The notes beneath the pieces are model-generated. The model searched no databases. It saw nothing but the letters and a program-made list of their open reading frames with translations, and was not told the DNA's origin. DNA of 64,000 nucleotides from Mycolicibacter heraklionensis (lineage in GTDB: Bacteria > Actinomycetota > Actinomycetes > Mycobacteriales > Mycobacteriaceae), in NCBI GenBank assembly GCA_001673575.1, contig LZME01000065.1, forward strand, positions 1-64,000, given 5' to 3'. A program made the translations under genes and the position numbers. This document shows, piece after piece, positions 51,842-59,650 of this stretch (position 1 is the first letter of the stretch; each line of letters begins with the position of its first letter).

Positions 51842-52582
51842 GTGCGCCGGCGGGCCGTTGTCTGTGTCACCGCGGCCGCGTGCTTGCTCGCGGCCGGCAT
51901 TGTCGCGCCCGCCGCTCCGGCAGATCCCGCAAACCCCGCCGTCGCCGGCAAGACGGTGTTTCTGGACCCCGGGCACAGCGGCGCCAACGACGCCTCGATC
52001 GCCCGGCAGGTTCCCAACGGGCGCGGCGGCACCAAGCCCTGTCAGACCAGCGGAACCGCCGCCGACGACGGCTATCCCGAGCACAGCCTGAACTGGGACG
52101 TGACCAACCGGATCCGGGCGGAGCTCGAACGGCTGGGCGTGCACACCGAACTCTCGCGTGCCGACGACACCTCGGTGGGCCCGTGCATCGACGCGCGCGC
52201 CGCCGCGGCCAACGCCGCCCACCCGGACGCGATCGTGTCCATCCACGCCGACGGCGGGCCCGCTTCGGGCCGCGGTTTTCACGTCAACTACTCCAGCCCA
52301 GCACTCAACGACGCCCAGTCCGGGCCGGCGGTGGCGCTGGCCGGCGACATCCGGGATTCCCTGTTGGCCGCGGGAATTCCCCAGTCCAGCTATCTCGGGG
52401 CGGACGGCCTGTACGGGCGAGCGGATCTGGCCGGGCTGAATCTGGCCGAGTATCCGGCGGTGCTGGTCGAGCTGGGCAACATGCGCAATGCCCAGGACGC
52501 GGCGCTGCTGGAAAGTGCCGACGGGCGAGCGCAGTACGCCGCGGCGGTCACCAACGGGATCGTGGCCTACCTCAGCAGGTGA
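51842..52582 (+). CDS. N-acetylmuramoyl-L-alanine amidase, second Ami1-type copy
   Basis: 246 aa with a signal peptide (AAACLLAAGIVAPAAPA). The catalytic set is intact: [29 protein letters not shown]. It shares long blocks with the amidase at 26506-27279 ([38 protein letters not shown]), so the two are paralogs. GTG 51842 follows TAGTCT by 6 nt. The stop overlaps or nearly touches the downstream lipoprotein gene, suggesting a cell-envelope operon. Confidence 0.92.
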   Translation: MRRRAVVCVTAAACLLAAGIVAPAAPADPANPAVAGKTVFLDPGHSGANDASIARQVPNGRGGTKPCQTSGTAADDGYPEHSLNWDVTNRIRAELERLGVHTELSRADDTSVGPCIDARAAAANAAHPDAIVSIHADGGPASGRGFHVNYSSPALNDAQSGPAVALAGDIRDSLLAAGIPQSSYLGADGLYGRADLAGLNLAEYPAVLVELGNMRNAQDAALLESADGRAQYAAAVTNGIVAYLSR

Positions 52583-52584
52583 CG

Positions 52585-54048
52585 ATGTCTCAACGCGGAT
52601 TCGGCCTTACCGCCAGAACACTTTTCGGGGTGGCCGCCCTGACCCTGGCGCTGACGGGGTGCGCACAGAACAGCACGCCGACGGTGATCGCTGGGCACGC
52701 GATATCGATGCTGTATGACCCCGGACGGGTCGGCGGGCTGCCTACCGCGGAGGGGCCCAGCGGCCCGCGCGGCGACGTTCCGGCGGTCACCGCCCGGGTG
52801 CAAAACAGCGACGGCGGGGACATCGACCGCCTGTCGCTGCTGGCAATCGATGACATCGAGGACTTCTGGACGCAGCACTACGCCGAGGCGCTGCGCGGAC
52901 GCTTCCAGCCGGTCTCGACGCTGATGTCGTATGACTCCACCGACGCGGACGGCCCGTCGGTGTGCGGCGGCGACGTCTACCACCTGCCGAACGCGATGTA
53001 TTGCCGTCGGATGGACACGATGGCCTGGGACCGCGCCAAATTCTTGCCCACCGCCCGAAAGTACTTCGGCGACATGGCGATCAATGGGACGCTGGCTCAC
53101 GAATACGGGCACGCCCTGCAGAACATGGCGGGAATCGTCAACCCACTGACGCGCACCCTGGTCCGCGAACAGCAGGCCGACTGTTTTGCCGGGGTGTATC
53201 TGCAGTGGGTGGCCGCGGGCAGTTCCTCACGGGTGCAGTTGAGCACCGGCGACGGCCTCAACCATGTGCTGGCCGGCCTGATCGTGATCCGCGACCCGGT
53301 ATCGACGCCGGACAATCCGGTCTCGATCTCTGATGAGCATGGCACCGCACTGGACCGGGTCGGTGCCTTCCAAACCGGCTTCGACGGCGGCGCGGCGATG
53401 TGCGCCGAGATCGACATGGACGAGATCCGCAAGCGCCGTGGCAATCTGCCCAATTCCCTGTTCGATTCGGAGAACCCGCAAAGCGACCTCACGATCGACG
53501 AGTCGGTGTTGTCGACCCTGATGGAGCAGCTGGGCCAGATCTTCGGCTTGTCCCGCCCGCCGGAGCTGGCCACCTCGGGCAAATGCCCCAGTGGTCACCA
53601 GCCCGATCCGGTGGCCTACTGCCCGGAGTCCAACCTGATCGTCGTCGATCTGGCCGGACTGCAGGAGATGAGCGCGCCGACCGATCAGTCGACGCTGGGT
53701 ATGCCGCAGGGCGACAACACTGGTTTGTCGGCCGTCACGTCGCGCTATGCGCTTGCGGTGCAACGGGAACGCGAGGTCGGCTTGGAGTCGGCGGCGGCGG
53801 CGTTGCGCACCGCGTGCCTGACCGGGGTCGCCCAGCGCCGGATGGCCGAGCCCATGACGCTGTCATCCGGCCAAGGCTTGACGCTGGCCGGCGGGGATCT
53901 CGACGAGGCGGTGACCGGCCTGCTGATGAACGGGATCGTTGCCAGCGACGCCGACGACAACACCGTGCCGGCGGGTTTCACCCGGATCCTTGCGTTCCGC
54001 TCCGGGCTGCACGGCGACATCGACGGATGCTTCGAGCGGTTCGGGTGA
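52585..54048 (+). CDS. Lipoprotein metallopeptidase, LpqM-like
   Basis: 487 aa. Lipobox LTLALTGC (lipid-modified Cys about residue 26) and the zinc-peptidase motif GTLAHEYGHALQ (HEXXH), with a downstream EQQADCFAGVY that supplies the third ligand, as in neutral zinc metallopeptidases. It is therefore probably an exported, membrane-anchored protease resembling mycobacterial LpqM; the substrate is unknown. Start ATG 52585; GTG 52579, overlapping the amidase stop as GTGA, is the alternative. Confidence 0.8.
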   Translation: MSQRGFGLTARTLFGVAALTLALTGCAQNSTPTVIAGHAISMLYDPGRVGGLPTAEGPSGPRGDVPAVTARVQNSDGGDIDRLSLLAIDDIEDFWTQHYAEALRGRFQPVSTLMSYDSTDADGPSVCGGDVYHLPNAMYCRRMDTMAWDRAKFLPTARKYFGDMAINGTLAHEYGHALQNMAGIVNPLTRTLVREQQADCFAGVYLQWVAAGSSSRVQLSTGDGLNHVLAGLIVIRDPVSTPDNPVSISDEHGTALDRVGAFQTGFDGGAAMCAEIDMDEIRKRRGNLPNSLFDSENPQSDLTIDESVLSTLMEQLGQIFGLSRPPELATSGKCPSGHQPDPVAYCPESNLIVVDLAGLQEMSAPTDQSTLGMPQGDNTGLSAVTSRYALAVQREREVGLESAAAALRTACLTGVAQRRMAEPMTLSSGQGLTLAGGDLDEAVTGLLMNGIVASDADDNTVPAGFTRILAFRSGLHGDIDGCFERFG

Positions 54049-54061
54049 TGAGCGTGACGTC

Positions 54062-54751
54062 ATGAACCGTCCAGACGACCCGCGCGAACGGCCGGAGCGG
54101 CGGACCACGCCGATACCGCGGCCACCACAGCAGCCGCAGCGGCCGCGTGGGCCGGGTGGCCCTGGCGGGCCACAGGGGCCACAGGGGCCACCACCGCAGC
54201 GACCACGGCCACCCGAACGGCCCTGGTATCTGGAGGTCCGCAGGCCCCCCACACCCCCGCCGCACCGAGTGCCACCGCCACAGCCGCCACAGCCACAGCC
54301 GCCACAGCCGCACCGGCCGCCGTCGGGCCCTCGGCCTCCGGTACCGCCGGACCGTCGCCAGCCGCGAGCGGGCTCGGATGCCGGTGCCCCGAAACCGGCG
54401 AGCCCGCAACCTCCGTCGAACCGCGCCGTGCTGATCGCCGCGGGCCTGACCGGACTGCTCGTCCTCGGCGTGCTGCTGATGTTGGTGCTGCGCGGCACCG
54501 TCGGCGGCTCGGGCCCCGTCGAACTCGATGTACTCAAAGCCCAAGACGGTGTTCGCCAGGTGCTCACCGACCCGATCAACGGCTACGGGCGCGACAACGT
54601 GACCAATGTCCGATGCAACAACGGGGTGAATCCGACCGTGCGCAAGGGCACCAGTTTCAGCTGTGTAGTCACTGTCGACGGCGCTCAGCGCCGGGTGCTC
54701 GCGGAGTTCACCGACGACGCCGGGACGTACGCGGTCGACCGTCCGCGGTGA
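54062..54751 (+). CDS. Pro-rich membrane protein with C-terminal DUF4333 domain
   Basis: 229 aa. About 115 residues of Pro/Arg/Gln-rich cytoplasmic sequence, one helix (AVLIAAGLTGLLVLGVLLMLVL), then an extracytoplasmic DUF4333-like domain with two Cys (NVRCNNGV and SFSCVVTV). DUF4333 tails are common in mycobacterial envelope proteins of unknown role. Start ATG 54062, 13 bp after the previous stop; probably the third gene of the amidase-peptidase operon. Confidence 0.78.
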   Translation: MNRPDDPRERPERRTTPIPRPPQQPQRPRGPGGPGGPQGPQGPPPQRPRPPERPWYLEVRRPPTPPPHRVPPPQPPQPQPPQPHRPPSGPRPPVPPDRRQPRAGSDAGAPKPASPQPPSNRAVLIAAGLTGLLVLGVLLMLVLRGTVGGSGPVELDVLKAQDGVRQVLTDPINGYGRDNVTNVRCNNGVNPTVRKGTSFSCVVTVDGAQRRVLAEFTDDAGTYAVDRPR

Positions 54752-54787
54752 GGTCTTAGCTGGTAAAACGCGGAAAAGTCACCGCAA

Positions 54788-54808
54788 AGACGTTGTTGGA
54801 CAACGTCT
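54788..54808. promoter_or_regulatory. 21-bp palindrome upstream of the FNT channel gene
   Basis: AGACGTTGT-TGG-ACAACGTCT, perfect 9-bp arms. It sits about 55 bp upstream of a rightward -10 candidate (TAGGGT at 54863-54868), an activator-like position. It could alternatively be a weak terminator for the DUF4333 gene. Confidence 0.5.
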
Positions 54809-54862
54809 GTGGGCTGGCTAGGAGTTGGCTGACGAGCTAGGTCCGAGCGGGCCGCAGCGAAA

Positions 54863-54868
54863 TAGGGT
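54863..54868 (+). promoter_or_regulatory. Predicted -10 element of the FNT channel gene
   Basis: TAGGGT; it would give a leader of about 41 nt containing GAGGA before ATG 54916. Confidence 0.4.
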
Positions 54869-54915
54869 CACACGCGCCGATCCAACTACTGCGTCCTGTG
54901 GACCTGAGGAGTTCG

Positions 54916-55758
54916 ATGACCTACGTCAAGCCGCCCGAACTGATCAATGTGATGATCGACGCCGGCCAGTCCAAGATTTTCATGTCCACCCGCGACACCC
55001 TGATCCGTGCCTTCATGGCCGGTGCGACACTGGCGCTGGGCGCGGCGTTCGCGGTGACCATGACGGTGCAGACCGGTCACGCGATCATCGGGGCAATGCT
55101 GTTTCCGGCCGGCTTTTGCATCCTCTACCTGCTCGGATACGACCTACTGACCGGCGTGTTTGTATTGGCGCCGCTGGCCTGGCTCGACAAGCGTCCCGGT
55201 GTCACGATCGGCGGGGTGCTGCGGAACTGGGGACTGGTCTTCCTCGGCAACTTCGCCGGTGCCTTCACCGTCGCGGTGCTGATGGCGATCGTGTTCACCT
55301 ACGGCTTCTCCAGCCCACCCAACGAAATCGGTCAGGCGATCGGGCACATCGGTGAGGCTCGCACGCTCGGCTATGCCGCACACGGCTTTCCAGGCATGCT
55401 GACCTTGTTCGTGCGCGGCATGTTGTGCAACTGGATGGTCTCCACCGGCGTCGTCGGGGCCATGCTGGCCACCGACGTCACCGGAAAGGTGATCGCCATG
55501 TGGCTGCCCGTATCACTGTTCTTCGCAATGGGATTCGAGCACTCTGTCGTCAACATGTACCTGTTCCCCTCCGGCCTGATGCTCGGCGGGCACTTCACCA
55601 TCCTGGACTACATCGAGTGGAACGAGATTCCCACGGTGCTGGGCAACCTGGTGGGCGGATTGGCGTTCACCGGGTTGGCGATGTACGCGACTCATTCGCG
55701 GACCGCGCCCAAGCGCAACACTTCGGCGGTGCAGAAGGAAGTGACCGCCGGAATCTGA
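54916..55758 (+). CDS. Formate/nitrite transporter (FNT) family channel
   Basis: 280 aa with six membrane segments. FNT signatures: RAFMAGATLALGAAFAV, the AIIGAMLFPAGFCILYL helix, RNWGLVFLGNFAGAF, RGMLCNWMVSTGVVGA and GLMLGGHFTILDY. It forms pentameric channels for formate, nitrite or hydrosulfide anions; the ion here is unknown. Start ATG 54916 with GAGGA 5 nt upstream. Confidence 0.88.
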   Translation: MTYVKPPELINVMIDAGQSKIFMSTRDTLIRAFMAGATLALGAAFAVTMTVQTGHAIIGAMLFPAGFCILYLLGYDLLTGVFVLAPLAWLDKRPGVTIGGVLRNWGLVFLGNFAGAFTVAVLMAIVFTYGFSSPPNEIGQAIGHIGEARTLGYAAHGFPGMLTLFVRGMLCNWMVSTGVVGAMLATDVTGKVIAMWLPVSLFFAMGFEHSVVNMYLFPSGLMLGGHFTILDYIEWNEIPTVLGNLVGGLAFTGLAMYATHSRTAPKRNTSAVQKEVTAGI

Positions 55759-55797
55759 CGGCCGCATCCGATAAGACCTGACGTCCAGCAAACGCAA

Positions 55798-55835
55798 AAA
55801 TGCCCCCTACCTGCAAGTGCAGATAGGGGGCATTT
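55798..55835. terminator. Bidirectional terminator between FNT gene and tRNA-Ser(CGA)
   Basis: An 18-bp stem with one mismatch (55798-55815 with 55818-55835) and a tight loop. Leftward it is followed by TTTTTGCG, a true U-tract rare in this GC-rich genome, so it terminates the tRNA; rightward it can serve the FNT gene. Confidence 0.85.
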
Positions 55836-55925
55836 GGCGGTGGCGGAGGGATTTGAACCCTCGGTGGGGGGTTACCCCACACACGCTTTCGAGGCGTGCT
55901 CCTTAGGCCGCTCGGACACGCCACC
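55835..55925 (-). tRNA. tRNA-Ser (anticodon CGA)
   Basis: Read leftward: acceptor GGTGGCG with CGCCACC, anticodon stem CACGC/GCGTG around CT-CGA-AA, long variable arm, T-arm GAGGGTTCAAATCCCTC, discriminator G and encoded CCA (55835-55837). Its -10 TACGCT is at 55933-55938, 7 nt upstream of the first base. Confidence 0.94.
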
Positions 55926-55932
55926 GCGGGAC

Positions 55933-55938
55933 AGCGTA
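55933..55938 (-). promoter_or_regulatory. -10 element of tRNA-Ser(CGA)
   Basis: Leftward TACGCT, 7 nt before the first tRNA base at 55925. Confidence 0.55.
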
Positions 55939-55954
55939 CCCAATGAGGGGGCCA

Positions 55955-56422
55955 TCAACCCAATCGCTGCCGGGCGAAGAACGCTTCCAGTGGTGCAGCG
56001 CACTCTGCGGCCAGCACTCCACCACGCACTTCGGGGCGATGATTGAGCCGGCGATCCCGCACTACGTCCCACAGCGAACCGACCGCCCCGGTCTTGGGTT
56101 CGAAGGCCCCGAACACCAGCCGCTCCACCCGCGCGGCCACCAGCGCGCCCGCGCACATAGTGCAGGGCTCCAGGGTGACGGCCAGCGTCGCGCCGGTCAG
56201 CCGCCAACCGTCACCGAGGACGGCGGCGGCAGCGCGGATGGCCAGCAGTTCGGCGTGCGCGGTCGGGTCGCCCAGAGCTTCGCGCGCATTGGCCGCCTGG
56301 GCCAGCACGGTGCCGTCGGGACCGACCACCACCGCACCCACCGGCACATCGCGGGGCCCAGCCTGGCCTGCGGCCACCAGGGCCGCGCGGATCAGGTCCT
56401 CGTCGGTGAGCGGACCGCTCAC
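55955..56422 (-). CDS. tadA: tRNA-specific adenosine deaminase
   Basis: 155 aa zinc deaminase forming inosine at position 34 of tRNA-Arg(ACG). Zinc site and catalytic Glu in DPTAHAELLAIR (HAE) and LEPCTMCAGAL (PCXXC). Start ATG 56422 overlaps the stop of its upstream partner by 4 bp. Corresponds to Rv3752c. Confidence 0.93.
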   Translation of the reverse strand: MSGPLTDEDLIRAALVAAGQAGPRDVPVGAVVVGPDGTVLAQAANAREALGDPTAHAELLAIRAAAAVLGDGWRLTGATLAVTLEPCTMCAGALVAARVERLVFGAFEPKTGAVGSLWDVVRDRRLNHRPEVRGGVLAAECAAPLEAFFARQRLG

Positions 56423-56940
56423 CGATTGCGTCGCGGCAGCGCCGCGGTGAGCTGCTCGTCGAAACCCATCTCGTTGGCGATTCGGTGCAGCTGCTCGTCG
56501 ACGGCCAGGTCGGACTCGTCGAGGATGACGCCGAGCACCGCGGCGGGCAGGCCGATGTCGGACAGCACCCCCAGATCGCCCTCCTCGAAGGGATCGGCAT
56601 CCTCCAGGTCGTCGGCGTCGATGTCGGCGTCGATCTCCTCAAGCACCTCGTCGGCAAGGTCGTAATCCAGGGCTGCGGTGGCATCCGAGAGCAGCAGGCG
56701 GGTGCCGGCCGGGCCCGGCCGGATGATCACGAAGAACTCGTGGTCGACATTGATCAGACCGAAAACAGCTCCGGCGCTGCGCAGTTCACGTAGCTCGGTC
56801 TCTGCTGTGGACAGGCTGGTAAGGGCCGCGGCACGCATCGACGTACAACGCCACTTGCCGTCTTCGCGCACAACAGCCACTCCGAAACCGTCCAGCGTCT
56901 CTGCCGGCCGGCCCGGTGCAGACGAGCTCTGTGCTCCCAT
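56419..56940 (-). CDS. tRNA adenosine deaminase-associated protein
   Basis: 173 aa acidic protein with LDGFGVAVVREDGKWRC, a LINVDHEFFVIIRPG strand and an Asp/Glu-rich stretch (EEIDADIDADDLEDADPFEE). This family occurs almost only upstream of tadA in actinobacteria and is named for that linkage; no biochemical role is known to me. Start ATG 56940. Translationally coupled to tadA. Corresponds to Rv3753c. Confidence 0.85.
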   Translation of the reverse strand: MGAQSSSAPGRPAETLDGFGVAVVREDGKWRCTSMRAAALTSLSTAETELRELRSAGAVFGLINVDHEFFVIIRPGPAGTRLLLSDATAALDYDLADEVLEEIDADIDADDLEDADPFEEGDLGVLSDIGLPAAVLGVILDESDLAVDEQLHRIANEMGFDEQLTAALPRRNR

Positions 56941-56997
56941 GGGCGCCTACGGTAGTCGCCGCTTACGCCCTTGACCAGCGTGTGCCAACCTGGACAG

Positions 56998-57966
56998 GTG
57001 GCAGTAAGCGCAGTGAAAACTCCGGTGTGTGTCTTAGGGCTCGGCCTGATCGGCGGTTCGGTGCTGCGTGCAGCCGCGGCGGCAGGCCGGACGGCGTTCG
57101 GCTACAACAGGTCGGCCGACGGGGTGAACGCCGCCGTCGCCGACGGATTCGACGCCACCACCGAGCTCGAAACGGCCCTGAAGCGGGCCGCGGAGACCGG
57201 AGCGCTGATCGTGATCGCCGTCCCGGTGCCGGCGCTGCCGATGCTGCTCGGCCCCATCAGCCGCCTGGCACCCGAATGCCCGTTGACCGATGTCACCAGC
57301 GTCAAGAGCCCGGTGCTCGACGAGATCACCGCCGCCGGACTGCAGGCGCGCTTCGTCGGCGGCCATCCGATGGCCGGCACCGCCCACTCCGGTTGGCCGG
57401 CCGGGCACGCCGATCTGTTCCAGGGCGCACCGTGGGTGATCAGCGTCGACGACCACGTGGACCCGACGGTGTTCGCTGAGGTGCTGGACCTGATTCTGGA
57501 CTGCGGGTCGCTGGCGGTACCGGCGCGCTCGGAGGAACATGATGCGGCCGCGGCCGCCATCTCTCATCTGCCGCACCTGATGGCTGAGGCACTGGCCGTG
57601 ACGGCGGCCGACGTGCCGCTGGCGTTCGCGCTGGCCGCCGGCTCCTTCCGCGACGGCACCCGGGTGGCCGGCACGGCTCCAGACCTGGTCCGGGCCATGT
57701 GTGAGGCCAACTGGCAGCGGTTGCTGCCGGCGCTGGATCGCGCGATCGCACTGTTGGCCGATGCGCGTGATTCGCTGTCGGCCTCGGATTCGGTGGCCGA
57801 ACTGGTCAATCATGGGCACGCCGCCCGCACGCGCTACGACAACTTCCCCCGCAGCGAGATCGTCACGGTCGTCGTCGGCGCCAAGGACTGGCGCCGCGAG
57901 TTGGCCGCCGCCGGCCGGGCCGGCGGGGTGATCAGATCCGCGTTGCCAACCCGGGATAGTCGATGA
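56998..57966 (+). CDS. tyrA: Prephenate dehydrogenase
   Basis: 322 aa NAD(P)-dependent enzyme converting prephenate to 4-hydroxyphenylpyruvate for tyrosine. Rossmann motif [29 protein letters not shown], and the catalytic His region [13 protein letters not shown]. Start GTG 56998 (VAVSAVKTP); GTG 56980 is the in-frame alternative, and neither has a strong Shine-Dalgarno. The last 35 bp overlap the convergent next gene. Corresponds to Rv3754. Confidence 0.92.
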   Translation: MAVSAVKTPVCVLGLGLIGGSVLRAAAAAGRTAFGYNRSADGVNAAVADGFDATTELETALKRAAETGALIVIAVPVPALPMLLGPISRLAPECPLTDVTSVKSPVLDEITAAGLQARFVGGHPMAGTAHSGWPAGHADLFQGAPWVISVDDHVDPTVFAEVLDLILDCGSLAVPARSEEHDAAAAAISHLPHLMAEALAVTAADVPLAFALAAGSFRDGTRVAGTAPDLVRAMCEANWQRLLPALDRAIALLADARDSLSASDSVAELVNHGHAARTRYDNFPRSEIVTVVVGAKDWRRELAAAGRAGGVIRSALPTRDSR

Positions 57967-58531
57967 CGAAGCCGTCGGCATCGACGGTGATGGTGGTGCC
58001 GCGGGCATCGGTGCCCGGGGTGATCACCTTGATGCCGGGCTGGGTCCCGGCGCTGCTGTAGCTGGCGGTCGCCGCCACCACCGACATGTCGGGCAGGTTC
58101 AGGTACAGCGTGGGCAGGGTGATCGCTGCCGCCCGCTCGTGCAGCCGGGCCCGCCGGATCGGCAAGGTGTTGAAGAACGGGCTGAACAGCATGTCGATGT
58201 CCAGGGCACCGTCATAGCCGGCGCGGGACTGGCCCCGGGCGTCAGTGACCAGCCACATGTTCTCTTCGTCACGGGCGATCACCAGCTGGCGTTCCCGTTC
58301 GGCGAGGGTGACCGTCAGCCCCAGCCGTTTGGTGGCGCCGGACTCATCGGTGTGCAGGTCGTAATAGACGCCGAACGCCGGATGGTCGGCGGTGGCCCCG
58401 GCCACGATGCGGCCGTTGGCCCGAATCCGGTTTCCGGACAGCTGCACACGTACCGATTCCATCCGAGGGGCGTCGGGCGCCCGCCAGGTCAGAATCGCCG
58501 GCCACTGGCCGGACGGGGCTGCACTCACCAA
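57932..58531 (-). CDS. Putative glycolipid-binding domain protein
   Basis: 199 aa, no signal peptide. The segments [61 protein letters not shown] and the closing [19 protein letters not shown] match the putative glycolipid-binding family (PF06475) and the length of Rv3755c. The name is a historical family label rather than a proven function. Start ATG 58531. Confidence 0.8.
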   Translation of the reverse strand: MVSAAPSGQWPAILTWRAPDAPRMESVRVQLSGNRIRANGRIVAGATADHPAFGVYYDLHTDESGATKRLGLTVTLAERERQLVIARDEENMWLVTDARGQSRAGYDGALDIDMLFSPFFNTLPIRRARLHERAAAITLPTLYLNLPDMSVVAATASYSSAGTQPGIKVITPGTDARGTTITVDADGFVIDYPGLATRI

Positions 58532-58632
58532 CCCACCGTAAGCGACCGGCCAACGATCCGCAGTCAGGCCCCCCGATGCGCAAACTCACCGGAACCCGTT
58601 CATTTCTGGGTCCTACGCGGCAAGATGTCCTC

Positions 58633-58962
58633 ATGAGCAGCGACCCGAGCGTGCCCGTCGACCCGCCTGCGGGCGAAGCCAGCACCCCGCCGCCTGCGGC
58701 GACGATGCCGTTCACCCGTGCCGGCGCGCTGTGGAGCGCGCTGATCGCTGGTTTTCTGGTCCTGATCGTCTTGCTGGTGTTCGTCACCCAGAACACGGAT
58801 CCGGTCGACCTGGCGTTTTTGACCTGGACCTGGAGCCTGCCCAAGGGCGTGGCGATCCTGCTGGCGGCGATCTGCGGCGGGCTGGTGACCGCCCTGGTGG
58901 GGACCGCGCGGATCTTCCAGCTGCGTCGCGCCGCCAAGAAGACCCTCGCGGCTCGGCGGTAG
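58633..58962 (+). CDS. LapA-like (DUF1049) small membrane protein
   Basis: 109 aa with two transmembrane helices (ALWSALIAGFLVLIVLLVFV and GVAILLAAICGGLVTALVGTA) and the intervening TQNTDPVDLAFLTWTWSLP that marks LipopolysaccharideA-assembly (LapA/DUF1049) relatives. A basic tail follows. Role in actinobacteria unknown. Start ATG 58633. Corresponds to Rv3760. Confidence 0.8.
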   Translation: MSSDPSVPVDPPAGEASTPPPAATMPFTRAGALWSALIAGFLVLIVLLVFVTQNTDPVDLAFLTWTWSLPKGVAILLAAICGGLVTALVGTARIFQLRRAAKKTLAARR

Positions 58963-58971
58963 CCCGCCGGA

Positions 58972-59616
58972 TCAGCCCGCGGCTTCGCCGCTTTCGTCAC
59001 GGCCGGGCAAGCGGGCCTGATTGCGCGGCAGCAGGTCCCAGACGTGCTCGGTGCCGTTCGTCGATGCCACTGCCGCCTGGCCCGACCGCGAGTACAGCAG
59101 CCGGGTGATCGACACATAGTCGATGGGAAACGACAGCAGCCGCTGGGTGCCCAGAACCTGGTGCAGGATCACGTTGATCACGCCGCCGTGACTGAACACC
59201 GCGACCGTGTCGTCGGGCCCGGAGCCGGCCACCACGTCGGCGACCGCGTCAGCGACTCGGGCGCAGAACGCGGCCTCATCGACGTCGGCGGGCAGGTGCC
59301 CCTGCGCCATCCGGGCCCAATCCTGGGGCCGTTCGGTGCGCAACTGTTCGACGGGCAGATAGCCGGCCAGATCGCGGTCGTACTCGGCGAACCGCTCATC
59401 GATGTCGACGCTGCGGCCGAGCTGCGCGGCCAGCGGCTCAGCGGTCTGGATCGCACGACGCTGCGGGCTGCTGACCAGCCGGGTGATCGGGAACCGCGCC
59501 AGCGCGTCCGGCAGGCGTTGCGCCTGGGCGAAGCCGGTCTCGGACAGCTCGGGGTCTGAGCCCTGGCCGTACTCGCTGCGCAGCGGGAGGGCATGGCGAA
59601 TCAGCAGCAACTGCAT
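58972..59616 (-). CDS. Histidine phosphatase superfamily protein
   Basis: 214 aa. The phospho-accepting His is in LLLIRHALPLRSEYG (RHA/RHG motif), the Arg in SSPQRRAIQTAEPL and the second His in VFSHGGVIN. Such enzymes dephosphorylate small metabolites or act as mutases; the substrate is unknown. ATG 59616 has AGGGTGA upstream. The longer open frame upstream overlaps the next gene and is rejected. Confidence 0.87.
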   Translation of the reverse strand: MQLLLIRHALPLRSEYGQGSDPELSETGFAQAQRLPDALARFPITRLVSSPQRRAIQTAEPLAAQLGRSVDIDERFAEYDRDLAGYLPVEQLRTERPQDWARMAQGHLPADVDEAAFCARVADAVADVVAGSGPDDTVAVFSHGGVINVILHQVLGTQRLLSFPIDYVSITRLLYSRSGQAAVASTNGTEHVWDLLPRNQARLPGRDESGEAAG

Positions 59617-59650
59617 GAGTTTCACCCTAAGGGGCCAGTTCGGCCCGGCC

